Notes under the pieces: model-generated
Database searches by the model: none
What the model was told of the DNA's origin: nothing
Seen by the model: only the letters and a program-made list of their open reading frames with translations
Program-made: the position numbers and the translations under genes
Shown here: piece after piece, positions 61,081 to 64,000 of the stretch
Layout: each line of letters starts with the position of its first letter
How positions within the stretch are numbered: position 1 is the first letter of the stretch
NCBI GenBank assembly: GCA_000231825.2
Contig: JH720322.1
Span: 558,001 to 622,000, forward strand
Reading direction: 5' to 3'
Length of the DNA stretch: 64,000 nucleotides
Origin: Tetrahymena elliotti 4EA
Taxonomy: Eukaryota; Ciliophora; Oligohymenophorea; Hymenostomatida; Tetrahymenidae

Positions 61081-64000
61081 ATGGATCAAAAAAAGGAATA
61101 GAGTATAGGTGATAAAATTATTAGTTAATTTCCCTATAGAAAAAATGAAATTAACAAAACAGTAAAGCCATTAATTGATGCATACTTTAAGGATGAAGCA
61201 GCTAGTGTTGAAAATCTTATGCGCGACTTAGCATTAGCATTGAAGAAATAAAAGGTCTCCTTTGAAAGCTTCTCTAAAATTTTTAGTGTGGTCAAATTTG
61301 CAGTTAGTAAATTTTCTACTACTAAAAAAGACAAGGTACCAAACAATCGTTTTGGTGAAGCCACAATTGTTTTGGGTGCTAATTACCTCCCTTCCTCATT
61401 TGTATAAAATTAACACAATTAAGATGATAAAATGTATATAAAATTAACAAGCCTTCTCAATTTTACTGATTCAGCTACTATCAAGGGACGTTTAGAAAAG
61501 GCTTTAGCAGCTAAGCAACTTTCAGTTATAAATCTTTGCATTTATGCACTTATAAAACGCAAGTAGCAATAGATTATTGAACCATTAATTATTCCTAAGC
61601 TCATTGACGAATATTTTGTTGATAGTTTAAGAAGAGATCCTAAAGCTTTTGCTTTAAGCCCATTAGTAGTGAGATTATTTACAGCAGAATCATTTTTAAG
61701 CCAAGTTATTCCTAAGCTTGTTAATCTTGTAAAAAGAGCTGAAGAAAATACTGATACAGTCTCTAATGTTTTATCTTTGCTTCCAAATACTGAATAGTAT
61801 GATACCTCTAGTTTTGCTGTTGAAATTATTCTCACCCACCTTAAGCCTTACTATTATTCTCTCACTAACTAAGAGAAACCTTCCTCAGCTGCTTACAATG
61901 TAGCTAAAAAGATTCGCTCTCTCCCTGTTCTTTAGTAGATTGTTGATGGAGTTGTTGCAATCCTCAATTAAACAAATGATGAAAAAAAGAGAATGCCTGT
62001 TTTGAGAATATTAGGTGGTGCAGCTGAAGCCTTAGCTTTCGTGTAATTCATAAATTCATTTTTAAAATATTTACATAAACAAAACCATTTTAATCTAAAA
62101 AAAGAAAAAATTTTCTTAACAAAATTGTAGAAACATTTTTGAAATTGCAAAGATTTTATTAGATATTTTGCTTGGTTTTTTTGTTAAGATAAGTAGCCAA
62201 AACAAAGAAAGCAAAGCATTAATTCTATTAAGCGATAAAATAGTTAAAAAAGATTTAATTTTAGGCCAAATCTCTGCAAATATAATTAAAACCATCTACA
62301 TTCGCAATATTAATTCAAAATAAAAATTATTTAATGAAAATATCACACATTTTCAATTTGAAATTAATTTTAATTTAAATAATAAATAGTTAAGGAGATA
62401 AGAAGGCAGTAGAAGCAAAAATTATTCAAATTTTAGGAGATAACTCAAATGCAATCTAAACACAAGAAGATATTGAATCCTTCGTTCAAATTGTTGACAA
62501 ATTATATGAAAACATTAGTAAAGATTTTGTTTTCTCAGCAGATTATTCTACTTAATTAAAGAAAAAAATAGCCATTTAGCTTGCTAATAAGTGGATCTAT
62601 GTAGCAGTTTGCAAATTATGCTCATCTTATATCAAAAAATTCTCCCAAGAAAGAAATCAATTCAATGAAATTAAAGAATTAGTTGAAGGTATTAACACCT
62701 CCATTTTTGTTGCTAACTCAAAGACCCCTGCTAAACTTGTTGCCTATGCTGATTAATTCTTAGCTTCCCTCGAAGTTGTTGCTTTAGCTTCTAATATTGA
62801 GTCTTTATCTGCTATTACTTTACCTGAACTTAAAAAATAGATTAAGCCTGTTGTACTTTCTGATAAAATTTTTATCAACAAATAAGAATTTTTCAATAGC
62901 AACACTCAATTACAAGCTGATTTGCTATTCTCCTCTTTAACATAAATAATTCAATTAAACATTCCTGAAATCTACTCAGATATTTAAACATTTGTCACTC
63001 TTTCTAATTCCTACTCTTAAATTTTCTTTGGTAAAATACAAATTTTAAATTGAAATAAATTTCATTCTTTTTTTGTTTTATTAGCATCTTAGAAAAAAGC
63101 TTCAAGTTCAATTTTAGCATAATACGCTAAGTTAAACTTCAAGAACAATAAAGGATTAGTTGAGGTTCTTGCTTAGGGACTCTTCAACTTTTTATTCTAC
63201 TAAATCGAATTAGATACTGAAAGACGTCTTAATAGAGAATAACTTAGCTATGCTACTCGTTTTATGACTGAAACTTTTGCAAAGCTTACTGTTGATGAAA
63301 TTAAATCTATTTAAAATATTGAATATGTTCCTTGGGTTGTCTATCACCCTTTCACTAACATTAAAATCTATCGTAAATTCCGTAATGCTTTGTTTGCAAA
63401 CGATGGAGCTGTTAAAACTACCTTCTAAGAAGTTGTTGGAAGCAAGCTTTTATCTAACCCTTATTTATTAATTAGTGACTAAATGCTTTAAAGCCCCTTC
63501 TAGAATGTTAGAGAAGCTGCAAAAAGATATGCTAGCTTTTTGATTGAAGTTTAACACTATTAATTCCTTGAATCATATTTAGTTACTTTAGAAGTTAACA
63601 ATTTCGATTTAAAACAACACAAGAATATCTCTGAATTCGAAGAAACTATTATTAAGACGTCAGATGAATTCGAATTGAGTTTACTTCCTGTTCGCACTAT
63701 TTTAGTTGGCCTTGGATATAAAGTTGATCCAACCATCGAAATAAATAATACTCCCATTTAAGAAGCCCCTAAAAAGGGAGGTCCCAAAAAGTAAGTTTAG
63801 AGCTAATAAAATAATTAAGGATCTACTATCAACTAAAAGAAGCTCTTTAAGCCTTACTTACCTCAATATGAAAACTAAACTGGCCATACTTTCTTAGATG
63901 ATGAAGAATTATTAGCTAAGCGTAAAGAAGAACTTAGAGAACGCATGATCCACTTTTATCGCTTATCTTGCTAATTCTATAAAATCTTCTCTCTTTCATC
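61081..64000 (+). CDS. HEAT-repeat protein, GCN1-like, 3' end outside window
   Basis: GCN1 is a ribosome-bound HEAT-repeat scaffold that activates the eIF2-alpha kinase GCN2. The frame starts at the ATG at 61081. Introns 62043-62389 (347 nt) and 63031-63084 keep the phase (FV|QGDKKAVEAK, FFG|SQKKASSS). About 840 residues are visible and run off the right edge. They are helical repeats with Leu/Ile/Val patterns (IIPKLIDEYFVDSL, VIPKLVNLVKRAEEN, QLANKWIYVAVCKL). Near the visible end is a Pro/Gly/Gln linker (EAPKKGGPKKQVQ) followed by FLDDEELLAKRKEELRERM. A charged segment at that place is also present in GCN1 after its N-terminal repeats, which is why I favour GCN1. Another large HEAT protein is possible. 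Codon use is somewhat optimised (CTC, AAG, GCC). Confidence 0.72.

Noticed and set aside
1..64000. tRNA, rRNA, transposon, CRISPR or prophage-like elements
   Set aside because: No tRNA-like TTCGA arm pairing, no transposase motif, no regular repeat-spacer array, and the organism is eukaryotic.

Overview
The window is nuclear DNA of a ciliate, most likely a macronuclear sequence of Tetrahymena or a close oligohymenophorean relative. The base composition is extremely AT-rich. Long coding frames open only when TAA and TAG are read as glutamine and TGA is the sole stop. Introns are mostly 46-130 nt, start with GTA and end in TTTAG-like tracts. No species name can be proven from the window. All gene models below were built by hand under this code. 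Where exon lengths were summed, they divide by three unless an anomaly is stated.

Left part (1-31 kb): a Ser/Thr kinase (minus, cut by the window edge); a 1457-aa Q-rich coiled-coil plus DENN protein; a 969-aa Q/N/S-rich protein (minus); a Pro/Tyr/His-rich protein; a 2440-aa protein with 13 introns that resembles alpha-2-macroglobulin only in general style; a small secreted Cys-rich protein; a RING-H2 protein; an arrestin-fold protein (minus); the pre-rRNA processing factor FCF2 (minus); and a Ser/Gln/Asn-rich protein.

Middle part (31-53 kb): a MORN-repeat protein; splicing factor SF1/branch-point-binding protein (KH plus two zinc knuckles); an E1/ThiF-like enzyme with a START-like C-terminus (minus); a zinc-finger coiled-coil protein with an apparent frameshift (minus); an ANKRD13-like protein carrying one in-frame TGA; a 1278-aa EF-hand-like coiled-coil protein; and PP2A methylesterase PPME1.

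Right part (53-64 kb): a polycystin-like cation channel with a long cytoplasmic N-terminus, one homopolymer frameshift and a GC-AG intron; ribosomal protein eL19 (minus) with an unusually long 987-nt intron holding a stable hairpin; and the 5' part of a HEAT-repeat protein resembling GCN1.

The genes do not form an operon or one pathway. Several are general housekeeping genes (FCF2, eL19, SF1, PPME1, GCN1-like). Others suit ciliate membrane traffic, cilia or cortex (DENN, arrestin, MORN, polycystin, EF-hand-like), but that grouping is inference. No tRNA, rRNA, transposon or CRISPR array was seen. The most noteworthy points are the in-frame TGA in the ANKRD13-like gene, the E1 plus START-like fusion, the long eL19 intron, and three single-base-type frame breaks that could be assembly errors or real.
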